A stretch of 64,000 bases of DNA from Actinopolymorpha sp. NPDC004070 (GTDB lineage: Bacteria > Actinomycetota > Actinomycetes > Propionibacteriales > Actinopolymorphaceae), in NCBI RefSeq assembly GCF_040610475.1, contig NZ_JBEXMJ010000009.1:248001-312000 (forward strand), in the 5' to 3' direction. Under the pieces are notes generated by a model. It saw nothing but the letters and a program-made list of their open reading frames with translations. It did no database searches and was not told the origin of the DNA. A program made the translations under genes and the position numbers. Below are positions 18,813 through 26,663 of this stretch, piece after piece; the first letter of the stretch is position 1; each line of letters begins with the position of its first letter.

Positions 18813-19334
18813 TCAGGGGAGCGGATCCTGTTCGGGCTCGTCGGTCACGTCGGTCCGTGCAACGCTCAGCCCGTTCGGGCCGTACCGGTAGTAGGTCATG
18901 CGGGTGAGGCGTGGCGCGTAGGCGTGGATGCTGATGGCGGGTGCAGCGTGGTTGTTGCGGACGTCGTGCACGTCGCCGACAGCGACCCGGCCGGTCTGCC
19001 CCGGCGTGAGGACCTGGGACGTGAGTGCTCCGCGCTCGTCGGGACGGATTTCGTCGAGCGCGCCGGCGACCACCGTGAATGCCCCCGCGGACTCTCCGTG
19101 GTCATGCAGTTCGGTTGCCTGGGTGCTCAGCCAGGTGAGCAGCCACACGTCAACCTGGTCGTCGGCGAACAGGCGTGCCCACCAGCGCTTCCCCGGCCGG
19201 AAGCGGACGAGCGGCCGCCATCGGGCGGTGTCGTCGGCCACCTCCTGGACGAGCTCGGCGAGCGAGGACAGGTCCTGCTGCGCGGTGCCGGAGACCATTC
19301 CGGTCGACGTCCTGGTGATCATCATCGGTTCCAT
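18813..19334 (-). CDS. Cysteine dioxygenase family protein
   Basis: This 173-residue cupin-fold iron enzyme matches type I cysteine dioxygenase. Metal ligands His77 and His79 lie in LHDHGESAGAFTVVAG and His123 in GDVHDVRNN. The substrate-side block SIHAYAPRLTRMTYY matches the family SIH-Y-P-L--MTYY pattern. It would oxidise L-cysteine, or a related thiol, to the sulfinate in the cytoplasm. Upstream at 19385-19401 is a copy of the sulfur-island palindrome. A thiol-oxidising enzyme inside a sulfur-acquisition cluster suggests control of the cysteine pool or conversion of a thiol nutrient. Confidence 0.88.
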   Translation of the reverse strand: MEPMMITRTSTGMVSGTAQQDLSSLAELVQEVADDTARWRPLVRFRPGKRWWARLFADDQVDVWLLTWLSTQATELHDHGESAGAFTVVAGALDEIRPDERGALTSQVLTPGQTGRVAVGDVHDVRNNHAAPAISIHAYAPRLTRMTYYRYGPNGLSVARTDVTDEPEQDPLP

Positions 19335-19384
19335 TGCAGCTGCTTGTGACTGAACTGGCCGGGTGGCCTCAACGAGCCGGGTAC

Positions 19385-19401
19385 CCTACCAGACCGATAG
19401 G
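19385..19401 (-). promoter_or_regulatory. CCTA-N9-TAGG palindrome (site 3) before cysteine dioxygenase
   Basis: Reads CCTA-TCGGTCTGG-TAGG on the minus strand, 50 nt upstream of the cysteine dioxygenase start. It is nearly the same as site 1 over 20 bases. The rest of the 255-base gap holds no gene. Confidence 0.65.
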
Positions 19402-19590
19402 GAAACTGTGATAGTCGGATGCTCCGACTCCAAACCCGGAAAGGTCTCTGATCGGCCGGCCGCTTCGGTCCGCATCGTCTTCACCGCTCCGGCGCTTGAG
19501 CTGAACAAGACCGGGTGGAGGGGAGAAGTGCGCGGGAGCAGCGGGTACGCGGGCATCCTCATGCATCGGTGACCCTGCCGGGTCGGCGTC

Positions 19591-20703
19591 CTACTTCGAG
19601 GCAGGTCCTGACTCGGCATCGCGCTTGGCGACCTCCTCGCGGACGATTGGAATGACGTACCGACCGAAGTCGATGGCGTCGCCGAGAAGGTCGTATCCGC
19701 GAGCGGAGAGGATGTCCACGCCCAGGTCGTAGTAGTCGAGCAGAGCCTGGGCGACCGTCTCCGGTGTCCCGACGAGGGCGTTGGAGTTGCCGGCGCCACC
19801 GGTGGCGGCCGCCGTCGGTGTCCACAGTGCTCGGTCGAAGCGCTCACCCTCGGCCGCGACCGCGAGCAGGCGCTGTGACCCGGTGTTCTCGGGGGAGCTG
19901 AGCCGGTGCCGGCGGGTGAGCGGCGTGGTGCCACCGTTCGTACGAGCCTTGATGGTGTCCACCGTCCGGTGGGCCTTCTCCCACGCGAGTTCCTCGGTTG
20001 GCGCGATGATCGGCCGGAAGGCCACCTGGATCTTCGGGGTGTCGGTGCGGCCTGCCGCCCGCGCGGCCTGCCGGACCAGCTCGATCTGCTCGGCCGTCTG
20101 GGCGAGCGGCTCGCCCCACAGGCAGTAGATGTCCGCCTCGGCACCACCGGCCGCGTAGGCCGCCGGTGACGAGCCACCGAAGGACACGCGAGGGCGGGGC
20201 TGCTGAACGGGGAAGACGTCGCTGACGAAGTCGGCGAAGCGGTAGTGCGGGCCCTCGTGGTCGAACGGCTCCCGGGTCGTCCAGGCCCGCTTGACGATCC
20301 GGATGTACTCCTCAGTCCGGGTGTAGCGCTCGTCCTTGGTGAGATAGTCGCCCTCGCGCTGCTGCTCGTGGTCGTTCCCACCGGTGATGAAGTGGACGGT
20401 CACCCGGCCGTCGCTGATGTGGTCCAGGGTCGCGAACGTCTTGGCGGCGAACGTCGGGATCGACAGGTTGGGCCGGTGGGCGATGAGCAACTGAATGCGC
20501 TCGGTCCGGGCGGCGATGTACGCCGCGGCCTGTGCCGGGTCCGGCGAACCTGACCCGTACGCCGTCAGGATCCGGTCCCAGCCGTGGTCCTCGTGCGCGC
20601 GGGCCAGGCGAAGCGTGTAGTCCTTGTCGAAGCTGGCGCCGGACCGGGGCGTCGTCTCCGAGCCGTCGTTGGTCGCTGCGATACCGAGGAACTCGACCGG
20701 CAT
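19591..20703 (-). CDS. ssuD: FMNH2-dependent alkanesulfonate monooxygenase (SsuD-like)
   Basis: This 370-residue LLM-class flavin monooxygenase includes RTERIQLLIAHRPNLSIPT, TLDHISDGRVTVHFITGGND and ERYTRTEEYIRIVKRAWT, all close to SsuD. It would use reduced FMN from a flavin reductase and O2 to release sulfite from organosulfonates. The reductase for it is probably the one encoded at 31714. ATG at 20703 follows GGGAGGGAG. The promoter region carries palindrome site 4, with one mismatch. Confidence 0.88.
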   Translation of the reverse strand: MPVEFLGIAATNDGSETTPRSGASFDKDYTLRLARAHEDHGWDRILTAYGSGSPDPAQAAAYIAARTERIQLLIAHRPNLSIPTFAAKTFATLDHISDGRVTVHFITGGNDHEQQREGDYLTKDERYTRTEEYIRIVKRAWTTREPFDHEGPHYRFADFVSDVFPVQQPRPRVSFGGSSPAAYAAGGAEADIYCLWGEPLAQTAEQIELVRQAARAAGRTDTPKIQVAFRPIIAPTEELAWEKAHRTVDTIKARTNGGTTPLTRRHRLSSPENTGSQRLLAVAAEGERFDRALWTPTAAATGGAGNSNALVGTPETVAQALLDYYDLGVDILSARGYDLLGDAIDFGRYVIPIVREEVAKRDAESGPASK

Positions 20704-20747
20704 TCTCGTACTCCCTCCCAGGCGGGCCGACGGCCCGCGACCGAATC

Positions 20748-20764
20748 CCTACTATTCAACTCGG
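20748..20764 (-). promoter_or_regulatory. CCTA-N9-TAGG-like palindrome (site 4) before ssuD-like gene
   Basis: Reads CCGA-GTTGAATAG-TAGG on the minus strand, one mismatch in the left arm, 44 nt upstream of the monooxygenase start. About 47 bases around it align with the region around site 6 at 28811 (shared AATCCCTACTAT, then CGGCCACCG), so the whole promoter block was copied. Confidence 0.55.
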
Positions 20765-20874
20765 AATTCGGTTCGGCCACCGCGATCCCATGGTGTGGAC
20801 ATGCCGGGACGCGGCAGCCGTCGAACCCGGACGGGATGTCCAGTTTCTGGGACGACGGTTGGCGTCCGGCAATT

Positions 20875-20891
20875 CCTACCTGGATAGTAGG
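20875..20891 (+). promoter_or_regulatory. CCTA-N9-TAGG palindrome (site 5) before leader peptide
   Basis: Reads CCTA-CCTGGATAG-TAGG on the plus strand. The start codon of the leader peptide at 20896 follows after exactly 4 nt (GATC). A TTGGCG lies 18 nt upstream of the GATAGT in the site and could be a -35 element, which would give a leaderless or nearly leaderless transcript. Confidence 0.65.
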
Positions 20892-20895
20892 GATC

Positions 20896-20994
20896 ATGCA
20901 TTGGCGGCTCTTCCTCACCTCGCGGCGTGCCATCGATCTGATGCGGGTCGCGAGTGGTCTGTGTCCCTGCCCTCGGTGTCACAGCGACCGGTAG
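20896..20994 (+). CDS. Cysteine-rich leader peptide
   Basis: A 32-residue frame: its core is FLTSRRAIDLMRVASGLC followed by a CPCPRC tail. It shares DLMRVASGLC with a second leader at 28732-28806, and both lie 4 nt after the same palindrome. Short actinomycete ORFs with this RR..DL.RV....C pattern are known upstream of sulfur genes and are proposed cysteine-responsive leaders. Translation speed at the three Cys codons could set expression of the downstream ABC operon, whose first gene starts 207 nt further on. No Shine-Dalgarno precedes the ATG, consistent with leaderless initiation. I see no obvious terminator hairpin after it. Confidence 0.7.
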   Translation: MHWRLFLTSRRAIDLMRVASGLCPCPRCHSDR

Positions 20995-21201
20995 TTCTCA
21001 CTGTCGTCAGTCCTTACTGTCGTACGCCACGTCACTTCGTCGACGGGGTGCGGCTCACCACCGCTGTCGTGCGCGCACCACGCGACTCGCACCTGCTCCC
21101 TCTTCCGTCCGGGTTCGTTCGGCTCCCCCAGCCCTGCTCGCCGGCTGGAGGTACGAACGTCTCGTCACCGCATTCGCCACTGTCCTACCGGAGGAACCCG
21201 G

Positions 21202-22884
21202 ATGTCCTTCCTTCCCTCACTCGCGCGCGGGGCACATACTCATGCCCCGCGCGGACACCGCCCCCTGGCAGCGCTTCTGGTTGCCCTGCTCCTGTGCGCG
21301 GTCGCGGGGTGCGGTACGTCCTCCGGTGGTTCCGGCTCGGCAGCCGGAGCGGACGCGAACGGATCTGACGCCGGCAAGCCACGCGCCGGGGGCAACGTCA
21401 ACTTCGCGCTGTCGCTGGCACCGGCGTGCCCGGACCCGCAGCAGGCAACCCAGAACATGGCCATCTACATCGCCCGCCAGGTCACCGACTCCCTGACCGA
21501 CCAGGACCCGAAGACCGGAAAGATCGTGCCGTGGCTGGCGAAGTCCTGGGAGATCGGCAAGGACGGCAGGGAGTTCACGTTCCACCTGCGTGACGGGGTG
21601 ACCTTCAGCGACGGCACCGCGCTCACCGCCCAGTCCGTACGGAAGAACTTCGACTCGATCGTGCACGACCTCGGTGCGGCCGCTCCGCTGGCAAGCACCT
21701 ACCTGTCCGGCTACCAGCAGACCCGGGTCTCGGACAAGCTGACGGCCACAGTGGTCTTCGCCCAGCCGAACGCGCAGTTCCTCCAGGCGACCGCGACCCA
21801 TTCGCTCGCGATCGTCGCCGACAGGACGCTCGCCACGCCACCTGAGCAGCGCTGCCAGGGAAAGGTGATCGGCTCGGGTCCGTTCGTGGTGAAGCGGTTC
21901 GTCCAGGGTGGCGACGTCGTCCTGGCCAAGCGCAAGGGGTACGCCTGGGGCTCGAAGGTCTTCGGCCACACCGGGGACGCCTACCTCGACACCATCACCT
22001 ACAAGATCGTGCCGGAGTCCGGCGTGCGTGCCGGAAGCCTGGCCACCAACCAGGTGGACGCGGTCAGTGACGTGCTCCGGCAGGACGAGCCACAGATCGA
22101 GGGCGCCGGCGGGAAGGTGCTCACGATCACCAATCCGGGCGTGGTGTTCCTCCTGCAGCCGAACGTGTCCCGCGAGCCGCTGAAGGACGAGCGCGTCCGG
22201 CAGGCCGTCCAACTGGCGGTGAACCGTCAAGAGGTGGTTGACACGGTGCTCGGCAAGCACTTCAAGGCCGCCAGCAGCGTGCTGGGCCGGCGTACGCCTG
22301 GCTGGACCGACCTGTCCAGCCTGCTGAACCACGATCCGAACCGGGCGAAGGCTCTGCTCGACGCCGCCGGCTGGCGTGCCGGCCCGGGCGGCATCCGGGT
22401 CAAGGGTGGCCGGAAACTGACCATCGACGTGGTCTACTCACCCAACTTCAACGGCAGCCAGCCCGCTCTGGAGCTCGTCCAGCAGCAGCTTCGCCAGGTG
22501 GGGATCGCGCTGGAACTGCGGCAGGTCACCAACGCCCAGTCCAGTGAGATCGACCAGAGTGGTGACTTCGACACCTTCTTCTACAACATCACCCGCGCCG
22601 ACCCCGACATCCTGCGCACGCAGTTCTCGACAAAGCTCGCCAACCGCGGCCGGCGCGCCCCCGACCAAGCACTCGATCCGCTTCTGGACAAGGAGGTCCG
22701 GACCCTCGACGAGGCGGGCCGGGACAAGCTCGTCGGGAAGGCGCAGCGGCTGCTGGTCGAGCACGGGTACGTGATCCCGATCTTCGAGTTGTCCCAGGCG
22801 ATCGGGGTCAGCAGTCGCGTGCACGGTCTGCGGTTCGAGGCGTCGTCGCGGCTGCAGTTCTACGACACCTGGATCTCCCAGTAG
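21202..22884 (+). CDS. Family 5 ABC transporter substrate-binding lipoprotein
   Basis: This 560-residue lipoprotein has a signal peptide ending in the lipobox AVAGC and a Ser/Gly linker. The extracytoplasmic solute-binding family 5 (DppA/OppA) fold shows the family block VPWLAKSWEIGKDGREFTF, FHLRDGVTFSDGTALTAQSV, and later PLKDERVRQAVQLAVNRQEV. It would bind a peptide or other organic solute. Its place in the sulfur island and the Cys leader upstream suggest an organosulfur compound or sulfur-containing peptide. ATG follows CGGAGG. It is first gene of the operon with two permeases and a fused ATPase. Confidence 0.9.
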   Translation: MSFLPSLARGAHTHAPRGHRPLAALLVALLLCAVAGCGTSSGGSGSAAGADANGSDAGKPRAGGNVNFALSLAPACPDPQQATQNMAIYIARQVTDSLTDQDPKTGKIVPWLAKSWEIGKDGREFTFHLRDGVTFSDGTALTAQSVRKNFDSIVHDLGAAAPLASTYLSGYQQTRVSDKLTATVVFAQPNAQFLQATATHSLAIVADRTLATPPEQRCQGKVIGSGPFVVKRFVQGGDVVLAKRKGYAWGSKVFGHTGDAYLDTITYKIVPESGVRAGSLATNQVDAVSDVLRQDEPQIEGAGGKVLTITNPGVVFLLQPNVSREPLKDERVRQAVQLAVNRQEVVDTVLGKHFKAASSVLGRRTPGWTDLSSLLNHDPNRAKALLDAAGWRAGPGGIRVKGGRKLTIDVVYSPNFNGSQPALELVQQQLRQVGIALELRQVTNAQSSEIDQSGDFDTFFYNITRADPDILRTQFSTKLANRGRRAPDQALDPLLDKEVRTLDEAGRDKLVGKAQRLLVEHGYVIPIFELSQAIGVSSRVHGLRFEASSRLQFYDTWISQ

Positions 22885-22914
22885 CCGTCGAAGCCGTCAA
22901 GGCCGGAGAGGTGC

Positions 22915-23865
22915 ATGAGACGTTATCTGGCGGGGCGGGCGCTGCAGGCGGTCTTCGTGTTGTGGGCCGCCTTCACGCTCACCTTCGTGGTGTTGTACCT
23001 GCTGCCGAGCGACCCGGTGAGCATCATGCTCGATCCCGGCGGCCAGGGTTCCTACGTCGATCCGGCGCAGGTGGCGGCACTGCGCGCGCGCTACCACCTC
23101 GACCAGTCGATGCCCGTGCAGTACGCCGCGATGCTGGGCGATGCCGTCCGCGGTGACTTCGGCACCTCCATCACCACCGGAGCACCCGTGCTGCTGCTCA
23201 TCTTCCAGGCCCTGCCGGAGACGCTGAAGCTCGCCGGCAGCGCGCTGCTGCTCGCCCTGGTCGCGGGCGTGGGGATTGCGTTCCTCGCGACGTACACGAG
23301 GGTGGCGTGGTTGCGGCAGTTCCTGCTCGGCCTGCCGCCGCTGGGGATCTCGGTGCCGACGTTCTGGGTGGGACTGCTGCTGGTGCAGGTGCTGTCGTTC
23401 CGGCTCCCGGTGTTTCCGGCGATGGGCAACCAGGGACTGCGAAGCCTGGTCCTGCCTGCCGTGACGCTCGCGGTGCCGACGACGGCGGTGATCGCCCAAC
23501 TGCTCGCGAAGAGCCTGGACATGACCTGGGGGCAGCCGTACGTCGAGACCGCGTGGGCGAAGGGAGCGACCCGGCTGCATGTCCAGGCCCGGCATGTCTT
23601 TCGCAACGCGGTCATCCCGACCCTCACGATGGTCGGCCTCACGGTGGGGAACCTGGTGGCGGGGTCGGTCGTGGTGGAGACGGTGTTTTCCCGCAACGGC
23701 ATCGGGCGGCTCACCCAGCAGGCCGTCGAAGCGCAGGACATCCCCGTCGTGCAGGGGCTGGTGGTCTTCGCCGCGGTGGTGTTCGTGGCCACCAACCTGC
23801 TGGTCGACCTGATCTATCCGCTGGTCGATCCGCGCATCGCCCACACCCCGTCCCCGAGCCGCTGA
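22915..23865 (+). CDS. DppB-type ABC transporter permease
   Basis: This 316-residue permease has a first helix [19 protein letters not shown], the DppB-family start [13 protein letters not shown], and the coupling loop [19 protein letters not shown]. The last helices end at [20 protein letters not shown], and the tail LVDPRI is typical of the family. It lies 30 nt after the binding-protein gene and 11 nt before the second permease. Confidence 0.92.
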   Translation: MRRYLAGRALQAVFVLWAAFTLTFVVLYLLPSDPVSIMLDPGGQGSYVDPAQVAALRARYHLDQSMPVQYAAMLGDAVRGDFGTSITTGAPVLLLIFQALPETLKLAGSALLLALVAGVGIAFLATYTRVAWLRQFLLGLPPLGISVPTFWVGLLLVQVLSFRLPVFPAMGNQGLRSLVLPAVTLAVPTTAVIAQLLAKSLDMTWGQPYVETAWAKGATRLHVQARHVFRNAVIPTLTMVGLTVGNLVAGSVVVETVFSRNGIGRLTQQAVEAQDIPVVQGLVVFAAVVFVATNLLVDLIYPLVDPRIAHTPSPSR

Positions 23866-23876
23866 CAGGAGCACAG

Positions 23877-24779
23877 GTGAGCGAAACCCAGGTCCGAGCG
23901 CTTGCTGTCGCGGACGGGCTCGCCGAACCCATCGGAAGCGTGCCCCAGGAAGAGGTCGGCCCACGCCGGTGGGGCCTACGGCGTCTGCTCGGGCAGCCCG
24001 GACTCGTCCTCGCCGTGCTGGCGATCCTGGTCGCGCTCGCCTGGGCGGCGGTTCCGGCCGTGTTCACGACGTACGACCCGATCACCGGCGTGCCGGCGCA
24101 GCGGCTGGTGCCACCGAGCGCACAGCACTGGTTCGGCACCGACCACCTGGGCCGCGACCTCTACACCAGAGTCGTCTACGGCGCCGGACTGTCGCTGCGG
24201 GCAACGGTGATCGCGGTGGCGATCGCGTTCGTCGTGGGCTCGGCCCTCGGTCTGCTGTCGGGGTTCTTCGGCGGGGTCGTGGACACCGTGCTGATGCGCC
24301 TGGTCGACGTGCTGCTGGCCGTTCCGGGGCTGCTGCTGTCGCTGGCGGTGGTCACCGCGCTCGGGTTCGGTACGACCAATGTCGCCATCGCCGTGGGGGT
24401 CGCGGCGGTGGCGAGCTTCGCCAGGGTGATGCGCGCGGAGGTGCTGCGGGTGCGCCGTGCCGCGTACGTCGAGGCAGCAGGTGCCTGCGGCGTCCGCCGG
24501 ATCACGACCCTGTGGCGGCACGTCCTTCCGAACTCCACCGGCCCGGTCCTGGCGCTCGCCGCGCTGGAGTTCGGCTCGGCGATCCTCGCGGTGTCGGCGC
24601 TGAGCTTCCTCGGATTCGGTGCGAAACCGCCCACCCCCGAGTGGGGGTCCCTGGTGTCGGAAGGACGCAACTACCTGGCCACCTCCTGGTGGTACACCAC
24701 GCTGCCCGGGCTGGTCGTGGTGGCGGTCGTGCTGGCGGCCAACCGGATCGGCCGAGCGCTCGACGCCGGACGGAGATGA
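23877..24779 (+). CDS. DppC-type ABC transporter permease
   Basis: This 300-residue permease has a roughly 45-residue cytoplasmic N-terminus, then the family block [20 protein letters not shown] and six helices. The coupling loop is [20 protein letters not shown]. The C-terminal [15 protein letters not shown] is characteristic of DppC. GTG at 23877 follows AGGAGCACA. It overlaps the ATPase gene by 4 nt. Confidence 0.92.
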   Translation: MSETQVRALAVADGLAEPIGSVPQEEVGPRRWGLRRLLGQPGLVLAVLAILVALAWAAVPAVFTTYDPITGVPAQRLVPPSAQHWFGTDHLGRDLYTRVVYGAGLSLRATVIAVAIAFVVGSALGLLSGFFGGVVDTVLMRLVDVLLAVPGLLLSLAVVTALGFGTTNVAIAVGVAAVASFARVMRAEVLRVRRAAYVEAAGACGVRRITTLWRHVLPNSTGPVLALAALEFGSAILAVSALSFLGFGAKPPTPEWGSLVSEGRNYLATSWWYTTLPGLVVVAVVLAANRIGRALDAGRR

Positions 24780-26560
24780 GCAGGGGGATGAGTGGGATGG
24801 GGAACCTGGCTCCGAGGCCGGACGACGCTCGGCCGCGACCGCTGCTCGAGGTGGAGAACCTCAGCGTGTCCTACCACGTGCACGGGCGTGCAGTGGGCGC
24901 AGTCCGCGACCTCAGCCTGAGCGTGAACCCGGCCGAGATCGTCGCGGTCGTCGGCGAGTCCGGGTCGGGGAAGTCGACGACCGCGCACGCCGTGATCGGC
25001 CTTCTTCCGCGCGGAGGAACGATAGACGGCGGGCAGGTCCGCTTCGCCGGTGACGACATCGTGGGCTGGTCGGAGCGGCGCATGCGGTCGGTGCGCGGTG
25101 CCCGGATCGGTCTCGTTCCGCAGGACCCTGGTGTGTCGCTGAACCCGGTGAAGCGGATCGGTGACCAGGTGGCGGAGGTGCTCAGGCTGCACGGCCGCGC
25201 CGACCGGCGTGGAGCCGCGGTGCGAGCGGTGAAGATCCTCGCCGAAGCAGGCCTGGACAGTCCCGGCGTACGGGCGCGGCAGTACCCCCACGAATTGTCC
25301 GGGGGAATGCGGCAGCGGGTGCTGATCGGCATCGCGCTCGCGTGCCGGCCGCAGCTGGTGATCGCCGACGAGCCCACCAGCGCACTCGACGTCACCGTGC
25401 AGAAGAAGGTGCTGGACCACCTGGAAGGCCTGTGCGGGGAGTTCGGAACCGCGGTCCTGTTCATCACCCACGACCTCGGTGTGGCGGCCGACCGGGTGCA
25501 CCGGATCGTCGTGATGCGGCAGGGTCAGGTCGTCGAGGAGGGGACGGCGGCCGCGATCCTGGACGACCCCCAGCATCCCTACACCCGGGAACTGATCGCC
25601 GCCGCGCCCAGCCTGGCGAGCAAGCGGCTGGTGCAGGCACGCTCGGCCCCGAGTGCCCAGACTCCTGCGTCCGCAGGTGGGTCCGCGCCCGCCGCCTCCC
25701 GCGACATCCTCCGGGTGCGGGGGCTGACCAAGGAGTTCGGCGTGCCGAGGTCGGGCAGCGATCCGGCCGGCACCTTCCGCGCGGTCGACGACGTGTCCTT
25801 CCGGATCCGCCGGGGCGAGACGTTCGGGCTGGTGGGGGAGTCCGGTTCAGGGAAGTCCACCACCGCACGGATGGTGCTACGGCTGGAGCGGCCCACCAGC
25901 GGGTCGGTGCAGTTGGACGGAGCCGACATCACGAACGTCGGGGGAACTGCGCTGCGCCGGCTGCGGCGGCGGATGCAGCTGATCTACCAGGACCCGTACT
26001 CCTCATTGGATCCCCGGATGAACGTCGGGCAGATCGTGGCCGAACCGCTGCGCGCGTTCGGTGTCGGGGACCGGACGGCCAGGCGCCGGCGTACGGCCGA
26101 ACTCCTCGACCACGTGGCGCTGGACTCGTCGATGCTGGCCCGCCGACCGGCCGAACTGTCCGGCGGACAACGCCAGCGGGTGGCGATCGCCCGGGCCCTG
26201 GCGCTCGAGCCCGATCTCGTGGTGTGTGACGAACCGGTCTCCGCCCTCGACGTCTCCGTACAGACCCAGATCCTGCGGCTGCTGGTCAGATTGCAGGAGG
26301 AGCTGGGGTTGTCGTACCTGTTCATCTCCCACGACCTGGCCGTCGTCCGGCAGATCTCGGACCAGGTGGGGGTGATGCGTCGTGGCCGTCTCGTGGAGGT
26401 GGGACCCGTCGACGACATCTTCTCCGCGCCGAAGGACGGCTATACGCAAGAGCTGCTTGGCGCGATCCCCGGTGTCCGGGGTGCACGCGCAGGAGGACGG
26501 CCGCATGAGGTTTCTGGTGAACACCTCTATCAGCAAGGGTCCCAACCTGCTGACTGGTGA
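24776..26560 (+). CDS. Fused DppD-DppF ABC transporter ATPase
   Basis: This 594-residue protein carries two complete ATPase modules, fusing what are usually two subunits. Module 1 has [30 protein letters not shown] and [15 protein letters not shown]. Module 2 has [32 protein letters not shown] and [15 protein letters not shown]. The linker around residues 280-310 is Ala/Ser-rich. The Cys-rich oligopeptide-transporter C-terminal domain is absent after both modules, so no Fe-S site is expected. ATG at 24776 overlaps the dppC stop. Confidence 0.92.
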   Translation: MSRGMSGMGNLAPRPDDARPRPLLEVENLSVSYHVHGRAVGAVRDLSLSVNPAEIVAVVGESGSGKSTTAHAVIGLLPRGGTIDGGQVRFAGDDIVGWSERRMRSVRGARIGLVPQDPGVSLNPVKRIGDQVAEVLRLHGRADRRGAAVRAVKILAEAGLDSPGVRARQYPHELSGGMRQRVLIGIALACRPQLVIADEPTSALDVTVQKKVLDHLEGLCGEFGTAVLFITHDLGVAADRVHRIVVMRQGQVVEEGTAAAILDDPQHPYTRELIAAAPSLASKRLVQARSAPSAQTPASAGGSAPAASRDILRVRGLTKEFGVPRSGSDPAGTFRAVDDVSFRIRRGETFGLVGESGSGKSTTARMVLRLERPTSGSVQLDGADITNVGGTALRRLRRRMQLIYQDPYSSLDPRMNVGQIVAEPLRAFGVGDRTARRRRTAELLDHVALDSSMLARRPAELSGGQRQRVAIARALALEPDLVVCDEPVSALDVSVQTQILRLLVRLQEELGLSYLFISHDLAVVRQISDQVGVMRRGRLVEVGPVDDIFSAPKDGYTQELLGAIPGVRGARAGGRPHEVSGEHLYQQGSQPADW

Positions 26561-26663
26561 CCAGCTCACCACTCAGGGCCGATTCCGCATGACCGTCGAC
26601 TGGGCCGTGGCCGTGCTCAGTCTGCGGGATCGAAACCAGGAGAAGTACGAGCTGATCCGCTAA
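26505..26663 (+). CDS. Small ORF, unknown
   Basis: A 52-residue frame beginning [12 protein letters not shown], preceded by a near-perfect AGGAGGA at 8-nt spacing. It overlaps the last 56 nt of the ATPase gene in another frame. Its TAA overlaps the stop of the convergent flavoprotein gene. No family recognised and no signal peptide. It may be a real small protein translated with the ABC operon, or the N-terminal remnant of a longer gene cut off on the right. Confidence 0.4.
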   Translation: MRFLVNTSISKGPNLLTGDQLTTQGRFRMTVDWAVAVLSLRDRNQEKYELIR

